Assembly (NCBI GenBank): GCA_937942105.1
Contig: CALDFS010000046.1
Location: 1 to 5,947, forward strand
Reading direction: 5' to 3'
DNA from: an uncultured Ruminococcus sp.
GTDB lineage: Bacteria; Bacillota; Clostridia; Oscillospirales; Ruminococcaceae
DNA length: 5,947 bases
Both the position numbers and the translations under genes were made by a program. Numbering within the stretch: position 1 is the stretch's first letter; the number at the start of each line of letters is the position of its first letter. Of this stretch, positions 1 through 5,121 are shown piece by piece. The notes under the pieces are model-generated. The model was given only the letters and a program-made list of their open reading frames with translations. It was not told where the DNA came from and ran no database searches.

Positions 1-60
1 ACGCGGCTGACGGCAAAACAGAAGTACGACGATTACGCAGTGCGAGCCGTCCCATTCTCT
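1..60. repeat. Copy I (right end) of a roughly 160-bp repeat
   Basis: Bases 1-51 match 163-213 with 4 differences. The two stretches are 162 bp apart, and the next copy begins at 61, so copies I and II lie head to tail. The left part of copy I is outside the window. Both copies contain gacggc near the start and gccgtc near the end of the 51-bp block. Bases 31-59 also match 3929-3957 at about 19 of 29 positions without gaps, which ties this copy to copy III. No gene is assigned here. Confidence 0.7.
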
Positions 61-216
61 TAAACAAAAGTCCGGCGTTTACGTCCACAAAATACATACA
101 AAAGAAGAGAGATGTGCAGGAACCCGCACATCTCTCAAAATATACATTCAAAGACGCAGTAAACGCGGCTGACGGCAAAACAGAAGTACAAAGATTGCTC
201 AGTGCGAGCCGTCAGC
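61..216. repeat. Copy II of the roughly 160-bp repeat
   Basis: It starts with a 27-bp block (61-87) that matches 3798-3824 at 25 of 27 positions and ends with the 51-bp block shared with copy I. The distance from the aac of the 27-bp block to the later gacggc is 108 nt both here (63 to 171) and in copy III (3800 to 3908), so the two are collinear copies and not chance matches. A 9-bp inverted repeat (gctgacggc 168-176, gccgtcagc 208-216) frames the right end. The copy also carries the terminator hairpin of the lipoprotein gene, whose stop codon lies 2 bp beyond the repeat. Confidence 0.7.
89..136 (-). terminator. Intrinsic terminator of the lipoprotein gene
   Basis: A perfect 11-bp stem (107-117 with 126-136, loop of 8) is followed, read on the minus strand, by a T-rich stretch (complement of 89-106). 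It lies about 80 bp past the lipoprotein stop. The T-rich tract is interrupted, so termination may be moderate. Nothing T-rich follows on the plus strand, which gives the direction. Confidence 0.75.
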
Positions 217-217
217 T

Positions 218-757
218 TTATTCATTAACGCTAATATCCGGCACATCACTGTCGCCGCCTTCGCCGCCCATCATTTCAAGCCATTCGTCGATATTGACGT
301 CCTCCCAATCAAGGTCGACTGCTTCATCGTCCCCATCATCAGGCAAGCGGCTTCCTTCCTCCGGCTCGGTGTCCTTAGTGGCTTCGGTGACTTTTTCTGT
401 CTTCTCAGTCTTCTTCTCGGTCTTTTCAGTGGTCTTTTCGGTGGTCTTCTCGGTCGCCTTTTCGGTTGCGGCAGGGGTGGAAACAGTCGTCTCCTCGGGG
501 GTGGTTATCAGCTCTGTCGGCTGAGTGTCGACCGTTGCAGCCAATGCAGGGTCATCCGTTGCGGGGGCAGCAGTAACCTCCGGCGTGAATGATTCAACCG
601 GCAATGAAGCATCCGGCGCCGTGCTTATAACAGGCTCGCCGGCAACAGGGGTATTGTCAACCGGAACATCGGAAGGCTCAGGACCGCAGGCGGAAAATGC
701 TGCCGCCATAGCGCTGACAACAAGTATTGCAAGGGCTGACCTTAGAATTTTTTTCAT
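218..757 (-). CDS. Putative lipoprotein with Thr/Glu/Lys-rich linker and acidic tail
   Basis: 179 residues. The N-terminus is a clear lipoprotein signal: basic MKKILR, a hydrophobic stretch at residues 8-21, then the lipobox FSAC with the lipidated cysteine at position 24, so the mature protein should be anchored on the outside of the membrane. Residues 25-96 are rich in Pro, Thr, Ala and Val; residues 97-130 are short TEK/TTEK repeats; residues 131-179 are strongly acidic with a Trp-containing core (VDLDWEDVNIDEWLEMM). I see no enzymatic domain. The middle looks like an extended stalk, leaving the acidic end as the only likely folded or binding part. The start is supported by GAAAGGAT (766-773) 8 nt upstream. 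It is a single-gene unit with its own promoter and terminator. Function unknown. Confidence 0.85.
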   Translation of the reverse strand: MKKILRSALAILVVSAMAAAFSACGPEPSDVPVDNTPVAGEPVISTAPDASLPVESFTPEVTAAPATDDPALAATVDTQPTELITTPEETTVSTPAATEKATEKTTEKTTEKTEKKTEKTEKVTEATKDTEPEEGSRLPDDGDDEAVDLDWEDVNIDEWLEMMGGEGGDSDVPDISVNE

Positions 758-793
758 ATGAATCTATCCTTTCGGCATTGTAGATATTTCTGA

Positions 794-823
794 CTTATAC
801 TATAAAAACAATTTTAAAGTCAA
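794..823 (-). promoter_or_regulatory. Sigma-A-type promoter of the lipoprotein gene
   Basis: Read on the minus strand: TTGACT (818-823), an 18-bp spacer, then TATAAG (794-799). Each box is one base away from consensus. Transcription would start near 787, giving a leader of about 30 nt with the ribosome binding site in it. Confidence 0.65.
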
Positions 824-828
824 AAATA

Positions 829-851
829 TTGCAGATAAATTTTGCAGATAA
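829..851. repeat. Direct repeat upstream of the lipoprotein promoter
   Basis: The 10-mer ttgcagataa occurs at 829-838 and 842-851, a pitch of 13 bp. The nearer copy is 5 bp upstream of the -35 box on the minus strand, where an activator could bind. It may equally be chance in AT-rich DNA. Confidence 0.4.
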
Positions 852-860
852 TTAACTCGT

Positions 861-895
861 AAAAACAAAGCTCCGCCTTGGGTTGCGGGCGGAGC
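861..895 (-). terminator. Intrinsic terminator of rpsT
   Basis: An 8-bp GC-rich stem (870-877 with 888-895, loop of 10) is followed on the minus strand by ctttgttttt. It lies 9 bp past the rpsT stop codon. Confidence 0.88.
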
Positions 896-904
896 ATATT
901 GTTG

Positions 905-1150
905 TTAGTTTGCCAGCTTCTTGGCGAGCTGAGACTTCTTTCTTGCAGCCTTGTTCTTGTGGATAAGACCCTTAGCCGCAGCCTGATCAACCTTCTTGGT
1001 AGCAGCCTTTATAGCCTCCGCCTTTTCTGCGCCCTCAGCATTTTCTGCCTTCTTTATAGCGGTTTTGAGTGCGCTCTTTGTCATTTTGTTCTGAAGAGTT
1101 TTAGCTTCGATTACTCTGATTCTCTTCTTGGCAGACTTAATATTTGCCAT
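905..1150 (-). CDS. rpsT: Small ribosomal subunit protein bS20
   Basis: 81 residues, close to the usual 85-90 for bacterial S20. The N-terminus [13 protein letters not shown] is the family hallmark, and the rest is a Lys/Ala-rich helical protein (…[10 protein letters not shown]…, …[25 protein letters not shown]…), as expected for a protein that binds 16S rRNA helices at the bottom of the 30S subunit. A strong ribosome binding site (AAGGAGGTG) sits just upstream of the ATG. It is monocistronic: an extended -10 promoter and a leader of about 110 nt lie upstream, and a terminator directly follows. Divergent rpsT and gpr is an arrangement known from Bacillus subtilis and Clostridia, which supports both calls. 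Confidence 0.97.
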   Translation of the reverse strand: MANIKSAKKRIRVIEAKTLQNKMTKSALKTAIKKAENAEGAEKAEAIKAATKKVDQAAAKGLIHKNKAARKKSQLAKKLAN

Positions 1151-1171
1151 TAAGACACCTCCTTACTCCTT

Positions 1172-1196
1172 TACCGCAAAAGTAACCTTTGCGGTA
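1172..1196 (-). promoter_or_regulatory. Hairpin in the rpsT leader, next to the ribosome binding site
   Basis: A perfect 9-bp stem (1172-1180 with 1188-1196, loop of 7) ends about 10 nt before the Shine-Dalgarno of rpsT. No T-run follows on either strand, so it is not a terminator. Its position suits translational control or mRNA stabilisation. S20 is known to repress its own translation in E. coli, but I do not recognise this hairpin as a described leader motif. Confidence 0.5.
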
Positions 1197-1266
1197 TCAT
1201 AAAATCCACTTATTTGGATAAGCTAATTGCACGACTGAGAGAAAGTGCAAAGGGGAGAGCTGAAAC

Positions 1267-1275
1267 ATTATAGCA
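1267..1275 (-). promoter_or_regulatory. Extended -10 promoter of rpsT
   Basis: On the minus strand the sequence is TGCTATAAT, a perfect extended -10 (TGnTATAAT). No good -35 box lies 16-18 bp upstream, which is tolerated with an extended -10. Transcription would start near 1260. Confidence 0.65.
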
Positions 1276-1398
1276 ATCCCAAGGTTAATGACTCCTTTTA
1301 CTTATTCAACAAGTATCAAAAATAACTATAGCATTTTCTTTCTGAAATTGCAATAGCTTTTTGAAAATTTTTTTGTGATTTTGAAAGGATTTTTTAAG

Positions 1399-2241
1399 AT
1401 GCTCTCACCAAAAACTAATATCCGCACCGATTTGGCTTTGGAAAGCGCAGAATCGGTAAAAACCGACTCGGGACTTCCCAAGGGGATATCTGCCGACACT
1501 TCGAGCAAGGGCGGCTTTACCGTAACCGATGTTAAAATCAGCTCAGACGAAGCAAGCAGGCGGATATCAAAGCCCAAGGGCAGATATATAACCTTAGAGC
1601 CTGAGCTGCCGCTCTGCTATTCCCCGGCTGACAGCCTTGCCGCCTGCGGGGTCATCCGCGATTACATTTCGGAGCTGACAGGGAACCCCGATAAAATAAT
1701 GATAGTCGGGCTTGGCAACCTTTCGGTAACGCCGGACAGCTTAGGACCGCGCGTATCAAAGCACATCTTCGCCACAAGGCATATCCCCATGAATGCCCCT
1801 GACATCAACTACGATGGTCTTAAAAGCGTTTGCGTTGTCACCCCGGGAGTTATGGGCGATACCGGTATCGAGCCGGCAGAGCTGCTTAAGCCGCTTATAG
1901 AAGCTATAAAGCCTGAGACGGTAATAGTTATAGATTCGCTTGCCTGCTCATCGCCGGGACATCTGGGGCGGACTATACAGCTGACCGATACCGGAATATC
2001 CCCCGGAAGCGGAGTCAAAAATAACCGCGGCGAGCTTTCCGGCAAAACTCTTGGAGTAAAAACCATAGCTATAGGCGTTCCAACCGTCGCGGACGCCAAG
2101 GATGAGGACGGCTCGCTGACGGTGACATCCAAGAATATAGATAAGCTTATTTCAATGTCTTCCTCGCTGATATCGCAGGGGATAAATATGAGCGTGCACC
2201 CCGGACTTGACCCGGAGGAGCTGCGGCTGTTGACAACATAA
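1399..2241 (+). CDS. gpr: Germination protease (spore protease) Gpr
   Basis: Gpr degrades the DNA-protecting small acid-soluble proteins when a spore germinates. It is made as a zymogen in the forespore. The 280-residue protein shows the family motifs in order: NIRTDLALE (7-15), GLGN (104-107), TPDSLGP (111-117), VTPGVMGDTGIE (147-158), VIVIDSLA (175-182), DTGISPGSG (197-205), IAIGVPTVADA (223-233) and GINMSVHPGL (261-270). Asp113 and Asp179 correspond to the aspartates reported as essential in the Bacillus megaterium enzyme, as I recall it. It is shorter than the Bacillus enzyme (about 370). I chose the ATG at 1399 because AAAGGA (1384-1389) lies 9 nt upstream; an in-frame GTG at 1375 would add 8 residues but has no ribosome binding site. 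I found no convincing sigma-F or sigma-G promoter upstream. Confidence 0.95.
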   Translation: MLSPKTNIRTDLALESAESVKTDSGLPKGISADTSSKGGFTVTDVKISSDEASRRISKPKGRYITLEPELPLCYSPADSLAACGVIRDYISELTGNPDKIMIVGLGNLSVTPDSLGPRVSKHIFATRHIPMNAPDINYDGLKSVCVVTPGVMGDTGIEPAELLKPLIEAIKPETVIVIDSLACSSPGHLGRTIQLTDTGISPGSGVKNNRGELSGKTLGVKTIAIGVPTVADAKDEDGSLTVTSKNIDKLISMSSSLISQGINMSVHPGLDPEELRLLTT

Positions 2242-2264
2242 GCCGCCGGCGCGGCTTATGTTGT
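2233..2264. repeat. Perfect 14-bp hairpin across the gpr stop codon
   Basis: Arms 2233-2246 and 2251-2264 are fully complementary with a 4-base loop (cggc). The gpr stop codon (2239-2241) lies inside the left arm. No T-run follows on the plus strand, so it is not a standard terminator, though it could block 3' exonucleases or act with another factor. Confidence 0.75.
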
Positions 2265-2267
2265 AAA

Positions 2268-2453
2268 GTGATTCGCTTCGCTAGTGATGTCGCTCACTGC
2301 GTTCGCTGTGATGCACGCCTGACGGCGCGATAAGGTATCGCCTTGCGGCGATGGATTTAAGAGCGACTTACGTCGCCTTGGAGTTAAGCGGCGTAAGCCA
2401 CTCTTAAAATCCGTTGGCGTGCGTTTCACCGAATGGCGAAACGCTTGCATCAC
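2268..2453. repeat. Structured palindromic element A between gpr and the Nudix gene
   Basis: The stretch is almost entirely made of inverted repeats. The left end has gtgat three times (2268, 2284, 2308). Hairpins: 2337-2342 with 2347-2352 (loop TTGC); 2363-2367 with 2372-2376 (loop TTAC); 2390-2392 with 2397-2399 (loop GTAA); 2421-2427 with 2438-2444. Longer pairings enclose them: 2353-2363 with 2401-2412 (one bulge), 2313-2319 with 2416-2422, and 2308-2314 with 2447-2453. Open frames across it (for example minus 2256-2522) look like by-products of the repeats. It resembles the small dispersed intergenic palindromes of many bacterial genomes. Confidence 0.65.
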
Positions 2454-2471
2454 TTTTATCGGCATCAGCCG

Positions 2472-2514
2472 CAAAAAACGCCCAAGCGGCGCAGAAGCTC
2501 TCCTTCCGCACCGC
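2472..2514 (-). terminator. Intrinsic terminator of the Nudix gene
   Basis: A 12-position stem (2486-2497 with 2503-2514, loop of 5) has two A/C mismatches on the plus strand that become G-U pairs on the minus strand, so the minus-strand RNA folds fully. It is followed on that strand by a run of six T (2473-2478), some 7 nt past the stem. The wobble pattern fixes its direction. Confidence 0.75.
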
Positions 2515-2529
2515 TCAGTCAAAAATACA

Positions 2530-2934
2530 TCAAGCTATTATCGTCCTTGCCTTTGCAACAATGCTTTTGTCATTCTCATAGGACAACACCGATTGGGCTC
2601 TGCCTATTTCCACCCATTTTATGTCCGCTATCTCCTCCTCCTGAGGGATATAGTCGGAATTCTTTGCTTTGGCGAGAAAATACACTACCACCTTCTGCGT
2701 TCCGCGCTTGGGTGAATAAGAAACAGTCTCTCTGAATGAGGAATCGATTATAACGTCGATTCCGGTTTCCTCCATTATCTCGCGCTGAGCGGTTTCAACC
2801 TCGGTCTCTCCGAACTCAACGTGCCCCTTCGGAAAAGACCAATGACCGCTGTTGACGTGCTTTATCAGCAGTATTTCGGTGTTGCCATGAAACTTGCGGT
2901 AGACGATTGCCCCGCAGGATTTTTCATGCAGCAT
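2530..2934 (-). CDS. Nudix hydrolase, Ap4A-hydrolase-like
   Basis: 134 residues, a normal length for a single Nudix domain. The Nudix box is complete at residues 37-59 (G-x5-E-x7-R-E-x2-E-E-x-G-I), with the metal-binding REIMEE core. The preceding HWSFPKGHVEFGE pattern is typical of the group that includes diadenosine tetraphosphate hydrolases, so the likely substrate is a nucleoside diphosphate linked to another group (Ap4A, capped RNA ends or an oxidised nucleotide); the sequence does not settle which. I chose the ATG at 2934 because AAAGGA (2941-2946) lies 6 nt upstream and the domain begins there. An ATG at 2988 in frame would add 18 residues but lacks a ribosome binding site and would lie about 10 nt from the predicted transcript start. 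It is a monocistronic unit with promoter and terminator. Confidence 0.9.
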   Translation of the reverse strand: MLHEKSCGAIVYRKFHGNTEILLIKHVNSGHWSFPKGHVEFGETEVETAQREIMEETGIDVIIDSSFRETVSYSPKRGTQKVVVYFLAKAKNSDYIPQEEEIADIKWVEIGRAQSVLSYENDKSIVAKARTIIA

Positions 2935-3005
2935 TCCATATCCTTTCTGTTCAAAACTGCCTTTTGCTGAAAAAAACAGTTTGTACATAATACAAATTCA
3001 CATTA

Positions 3006-3014
3006 ATTATATCA
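3006..3014 (-). promoter_or_regulatory. Extended -10 promoter of the Nudix gene
   Basis: On the minus strand TGATATAAT is a perfect extended -10. A weak -35 (TTGCAT, 3029-3034) lies 17 bp further upstream. The predicted start near 2999 leaves a leader of about 65 nt before the ATG at 2934. Confidence 0.6.
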
Positions 3015-3070
3015 CAAGTAAGCGAATTATGCAACTGTTTTGCAAACAAAAAAGGCATGAAAATAATACC

Positions 3071-3124
3071 GAAAGAAAAACGCTCCCCGCCGCAAAGCTC
3101 AAAGAAAGCTTTAACGGCAGGGAG
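3071..3124 (-). terminator. Intrinsic terminator of acpP
   Basis: A two-part stem: 3083-3092 with 3115-3124 (one G-U pair on the minus strand) and, inside it, 3094-3099 with 3107-3112. On the minus strand it runs into cgtttttctttc. It lies about 60 bp past the acpP stop, and the G-U pair forms only on the minus strand. Confidence 0.85.
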
Positions 3125-3185
3125 TAAAAATTTTCAGGGGATCCCCAAAAGATGCAGGGGACACGCTTGACCTGATTATATCCGG

Positions 3186-3413
3186 TTACTGATTGTCTTC
3201 AATAAACTTTACAATATCGCCTACGGTTCTGATATTTTCAACCGCGTCGTCAGGAATCTCAACTCCGAATTCGTCTTCAAAAGCCATGCAAAGATCTACA
3301 ACGTCCAAAGAGTCAGCGCCAAGATCGTCGGTAATAACCGAATCTGAGTTGATTGCGGATTCTTCAATATCAAGATTTTCGGCAATAAGCTTTACAACCT
3401 TATCGTAAACCAT
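3186..3413 (-). CDS. acpP: Acyl carrier protein
   Basis: 75 residues, the standard size. The attachment motif GADSLDVVDL is intact, with Ser35 as the expected site for the 4'-phosphopantetheine arm that carries growing acyl chains in type II fatty acid synthesis. The rest is typical: an acidic four-helix protein, with DEFGVEIPDDAVENIRTVGDIVKFIEDN at the C-terminal half. A strong ribosome binding site (AAGGAGGAGG, 3423-3432) lies 9 nt upstream of the ATG. It has its own promoter and terminator and is not in a fab operon here. A single ACP with this composition is most likely the fatty acid carrier, but a role in a dedicated pathway cannot be ruled out from the sequence alone. Confidence 0.95.
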   Translation of the reverse strand: MVYDKVVKLIAENLDIEESAINSDSVITDDLGADSLDVVDLCMAFEDEFGVEIPDDAVENIRTVGDIVKFIEDNQ

Positions 3414-3450
3414 TTTTCAAAACCTCCTCCTTAGTGTTAAATCACATAAT

Positions 3451-3479
3451 AGTGTAGCGTTTAAAAAGGGATTTGTCAA
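3451..3479 (-). promoter_or_regulatory. Sigma-A promoter of acpP
   Basis: On the minus strand: perfect TTGACA (3474-3479), a 17-bp spacer, and TACACT (3451-3456, 4 of 6 to consensus). Transcription would start near 3444, giving a leader of about 30 nt. I see no FapR-like operator in it. Confidence 0.8.
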
Positions 3480-3599
3480 TAGCTTTTACATTATTTTCAC
3501 GGGTTTTTTATATTCTTTTTTGAACGGGGTGCGGAAGGATGAATTTGAAGAGTTGGGGGAGGGGGAATCTCTGCTGTCGAAGGCGCGCCCTCAGATTTT

Positions 3600-3682
3600 G
3601 GGGCAGGCAGAGGTCTACGCGCCTTTCGGCGCGTTAGCGGCTTACGCCGCTCGGGACGCGTAAGCGTCCAGGCCTCTGCCCC
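3600..3682. repeat. Cloverleaf-like structured element B
   Basis: An outer stem (3606-3615 with 3671-3680, one G-U) encloses three adjacent hairpins: 3617-3623 with 3628-3634 (loop TTTC), 3636-3641 with 3646-3651 (loop TTAC) and 3654-3659 with 3664-3669 (loop GTAA). An alternative outer pairing (3600-3606 with 3676-3682) suggests a 4-bp duplication (gcag) in the left arm. It has no tRNA features. The order of the three loops resembles that in element A. Confidence 0.75.
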
Positions 3683-3797
3683 GTGCTTAGTATGGCTCCC
3701 CGCAAAACTGCGATAGAAAACTATTTCCGATGGGCGCGCCGGCGGGAACGCTCAAACCATCCTCCTAAAACAGCTATGCACAAACTACAAAAGAGAC

Positions 3798-3957
3798 TAA
3801 ACAAAAGTCGGGCGTTTCCGTCCAAATATTGCAAGTCAAAGTGCTTTATATGCAAAAAACATCCTACATATCAAAGCAAAATCAAGGACGGAGGAAACGC
3901 AATGCGTGACGGCAAACAATAGTGTAACGATTACAAAGTTACTGACGTCACCTTCAC
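3798..3957. repeat. Copy III of the roughly 160-bp repeat
   Basis: It begins with the 27-bp block (3798-3824; 25 of 27 match to 61-87), continues with diverged but collinear sequence, includes aaacgc and tgacggcaaa (compare 161-180), and ends with 3929-3957, which matches the end of copy I at about 19 of 29 positions. It ends at the -35 region of the proposed glycosyltransferase promoter. Confidence 0.6.
3902..3922 (+). other. Possible six-codon leader ORF (MRDGKQ)
   Basis: An ATG with a strong GGAGG (3890-3894) 7 nt upstream opens a frame of only six codons ending in TAG. It lies inside copy III, upstream of the proposed sigma-K start site, so it would be translated only from a longer transcript. 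In copies I and II the matching positions lack both the ATG and the GGAGG. Confidence 0.25.
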
Positions 3958-3983
3958 GTATGCAGCTCCAACTGCATACAATA
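3956..3983 (+). promoter_or_regulatory. Candidate sigma-K promoter for the glycosyltransferase and collagen-like genes
   Basis: GCATACAATA (3974-3983) matches the Bacillus sigma-K -10 consensus gCATAnnnTA at every fixed position. An AC (3956-3957) lies 17 bp before CATA, where the short sigma-K -35 (AC) is expected. Transcription would start near 3990, about 30 nt before the chosen ATG. The -35 is too short to be specific, so the call rests on the -10 and on the spore-related content downstream. Confidence 0.5.
3958..3979. repeat. 8-bp dyad overlapping the -10 box
   Basis: Perfect inverted repeat: GTATGCAG (3958-3965) and CTGCATAC (3972-3979), with a 6-base centre. It covers the spacer and most of the proposed -10, an operator-like position. 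A further palindrome, TGACGTCA, lies at 3943-3950. Confidence 0.5.
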
Positions 3984-4019
3984 TATTACGCCGACAAAAC
4001 GAAAAAGGAGCGCTTTACA

Positions 4020-5090
4020 ATGTCCTGTTCACTATGCATGATAGTCAAAAACGAGGAAGAGGGGCTGGCGCGGTGTCTTGAATCCGCAAGCGGCATCTTC
4101 GATGAAATAGTCATAGTAGACACCGGCTCGGCGGATTCTACCCGCGAAATCGCCCTGCGCTTCACCGACAGGGTATACGATTACGTCTGGCAGGATGATT
4201 TTGCCGCCGCCCGGAACTACTCATTCAGTCTTGCAAAAAGCGAATATGCCATGTGGCTGGACGGCGACGACTATATCCCGCCGCAGAGCAGAAGCGAGCT
4301 TATATCCATCCTTTCAGAGCTTGATAAGACCAAGCCCGACGCGGTATTTCTTCCCTACGCCGTAAGCTTTGACGAGCAGAACCGCCCGTCACTTGTTTAC
4401 GAGCGTGAAAGGATAATCCGCCTTGCCTCCGGCATGAGGTTTGAGGGTGCGATTCACGAGGCAATACCGGTCAGCGGCAGCGCCGTTCACCGAAGCGCAC
4501 AGATATATCATCTCGGAAAAAGCAAGCGTGAGGAACAAAGAAACCTGCGGATCTTTGAGGGTCTTATTAAAAGCGGCAAGCGCCTTTGCGCGCGGGAAAA
4601 ATACTACTACGCCCGCGAGCTGTGCTATGCAGGAAGGCTTGAAGAAGCAAAGCGGTATTACCTTGAATGCTTCGGGGATAAAGGCGCATGGAGCGAAAAC
4701 CGCGTATCCAGCGCGATAGAGCTTGCTGCTTTAATAGCGGATGAAGACCCGGACGAAGCCCTTTCCCTGCTGCTTGGAAGCCTTGCAATGGCCCCTCCGA
4801 GGGCGGATATGTGCTGTGCCGCAGGGAACATCTTTCTTAAAAGGGGCGAGTACGAGCAGGCGATATTCTGGTACAGCCTTGCGCCGTCGAGATACGCAGG
4901 CGTTGGGGCAAGCTTCATCTCTGCCGATTACGGAGGATATATACCGTATTTGCAGCTGACCGTCATATACGACCGTTTGGGAGATATGCGCACCGCCCGC
5001 GAATACAACGAGCTTGCGGGGAAGTGCCATCCCCAAGGGGCGGAATATCTTTGGAACAAGGCTTATTTTGAAAGCGTTGATAATCGTTGA
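4020..5090 (+). CDS. Family 2 glycosyltransferase with TPR-like C-terminal half (SunS-like)
   Basis: 356 residues, cytoplasmic, no signal or membrane segment. The N-terminal GT-A domain shows SLCMIVKNEE (4-13), the nucleotide-sugar motif IVIVDTGSADST (30-41), DDFAAARNYS (59-68), the metal-binding LDGDD (80-84) and RFEGAIHEAI (140-149), a late motif also found in the SunS group (peptide glycosyltransferases). From about residue 195 come TPR-like helices (YYYARELCYAGRLEEAKRYY; NIFLKRGEYEQAIFWYSLA), which in such enzymes often bind the protein acceptor. The start at 4020 has AAGGAG (4005-4010) 9 nt upstream and places the conserved motif at the N-terminus; an in-frame GTG at 3906 would add 38 unrelated residues. 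The collagen-like gene starts 31 bp downstream with no terminator between, so it is the likely substrate. The sugar and the linkage are not known. Confidence 0.9.
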   Translation: MSCSLCMIVKNEEEGLARCLESASGIFDEIVIVDTGSADSTREIALRFTDRVYDYVWQDDFAAARNYSFSLAKSEYAMWLDGDDYIPPQSRSELISILSELDKTKPDAVFLPYAVSFDEQNRPSLVYERERIIRLASGMRFEGAIHEAIPVSGSAVHRSAQIYHLGKSKREEQRNLRIFEGLIKSGKRLCAREKYYYARELCYAGRLEEAKRYYLECFGDKGAWSENRVSSAIELAALIADEDPDEALSLLLGSLAMAPPRADMCCAAGNIFLKRGEYEQAIFWYSLAPSRYAGVGASFISADYGGYIPYLQLTVIYDRLGDMRTAREYNELAGKCHPQGAEYLWNKAYFESVDNR

Positions 5091-5121
5091 GGCGTTAATC
5101 TGACATTCAGGAGATAACTAT

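Larger units (their letters stand above)
3480..4019. other. Divergent intergenic region between acpP and the glycosyltransferase
   Basis: It holds, left to right: a stretch with no recognisable feature (3480-3599; a 32-codon frame from 3539 has its ribosome binding site too close to the ATG); element B (3600-3682); unassigned sequence (3683-3797); copy III of the 160-bp repeat (3798-3957); and a candidate sigma-K promoter with a dyad (3956-3983). A 79-codon frame starting with GTG at 3683 crosses several of these but has no ribosome binding site and no recognisable product. Confidence 0.6.

Noticed and set aside
114..524. Plus-strand open frame of 136 codons opposite the lipoprotein gene
   Set aside because: Most of it is antisense to a gene with a signal peptide, ribosome binding site and promoter; the Ser-rich product is a by-product of the TEK codons. 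Only the repeat-encoded start was kept as a finding.
1266..1272. CATTATA on the plus strand as a sigma-G -10 box for gpr
   Set aside because: It fits CATnnTA but has no matching -35 at 17-18 bp, lies about 130 bp from the gpr start, and is the reverse of the better supported rpsT -10.
2256..2522. Minus-strand frame of 88 codons downstream of the Nudix gene
   Set aside because: Arg-rich translation of inverted repeats; the Nudix terminator lies inside it.
3606..3680. tRNA or tRNA-like gene suggested by the cloverleaf fold
   Set aside because: No TΨC-loop consensus, no anticodon arm of correct size, no CCA end, and 6-bp hairpins with 4-base loops unlike tRNA.
3683..3922. Plus-strand frame of 79 codons starting with GTG
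   Set aside because: No ribosome binding site, start inside the edge of element B, no recognisable product, and its end lies in a repeat copy.
3906..4019. N-terminal extension of the glycosyltransferase from GTG at 3906
   Set aside because: The 38 extra residues resemble nothing in the family, overlap a repeat and the proposed promoter, and the ATG at 4020 has the better spaced ribosome binding site.
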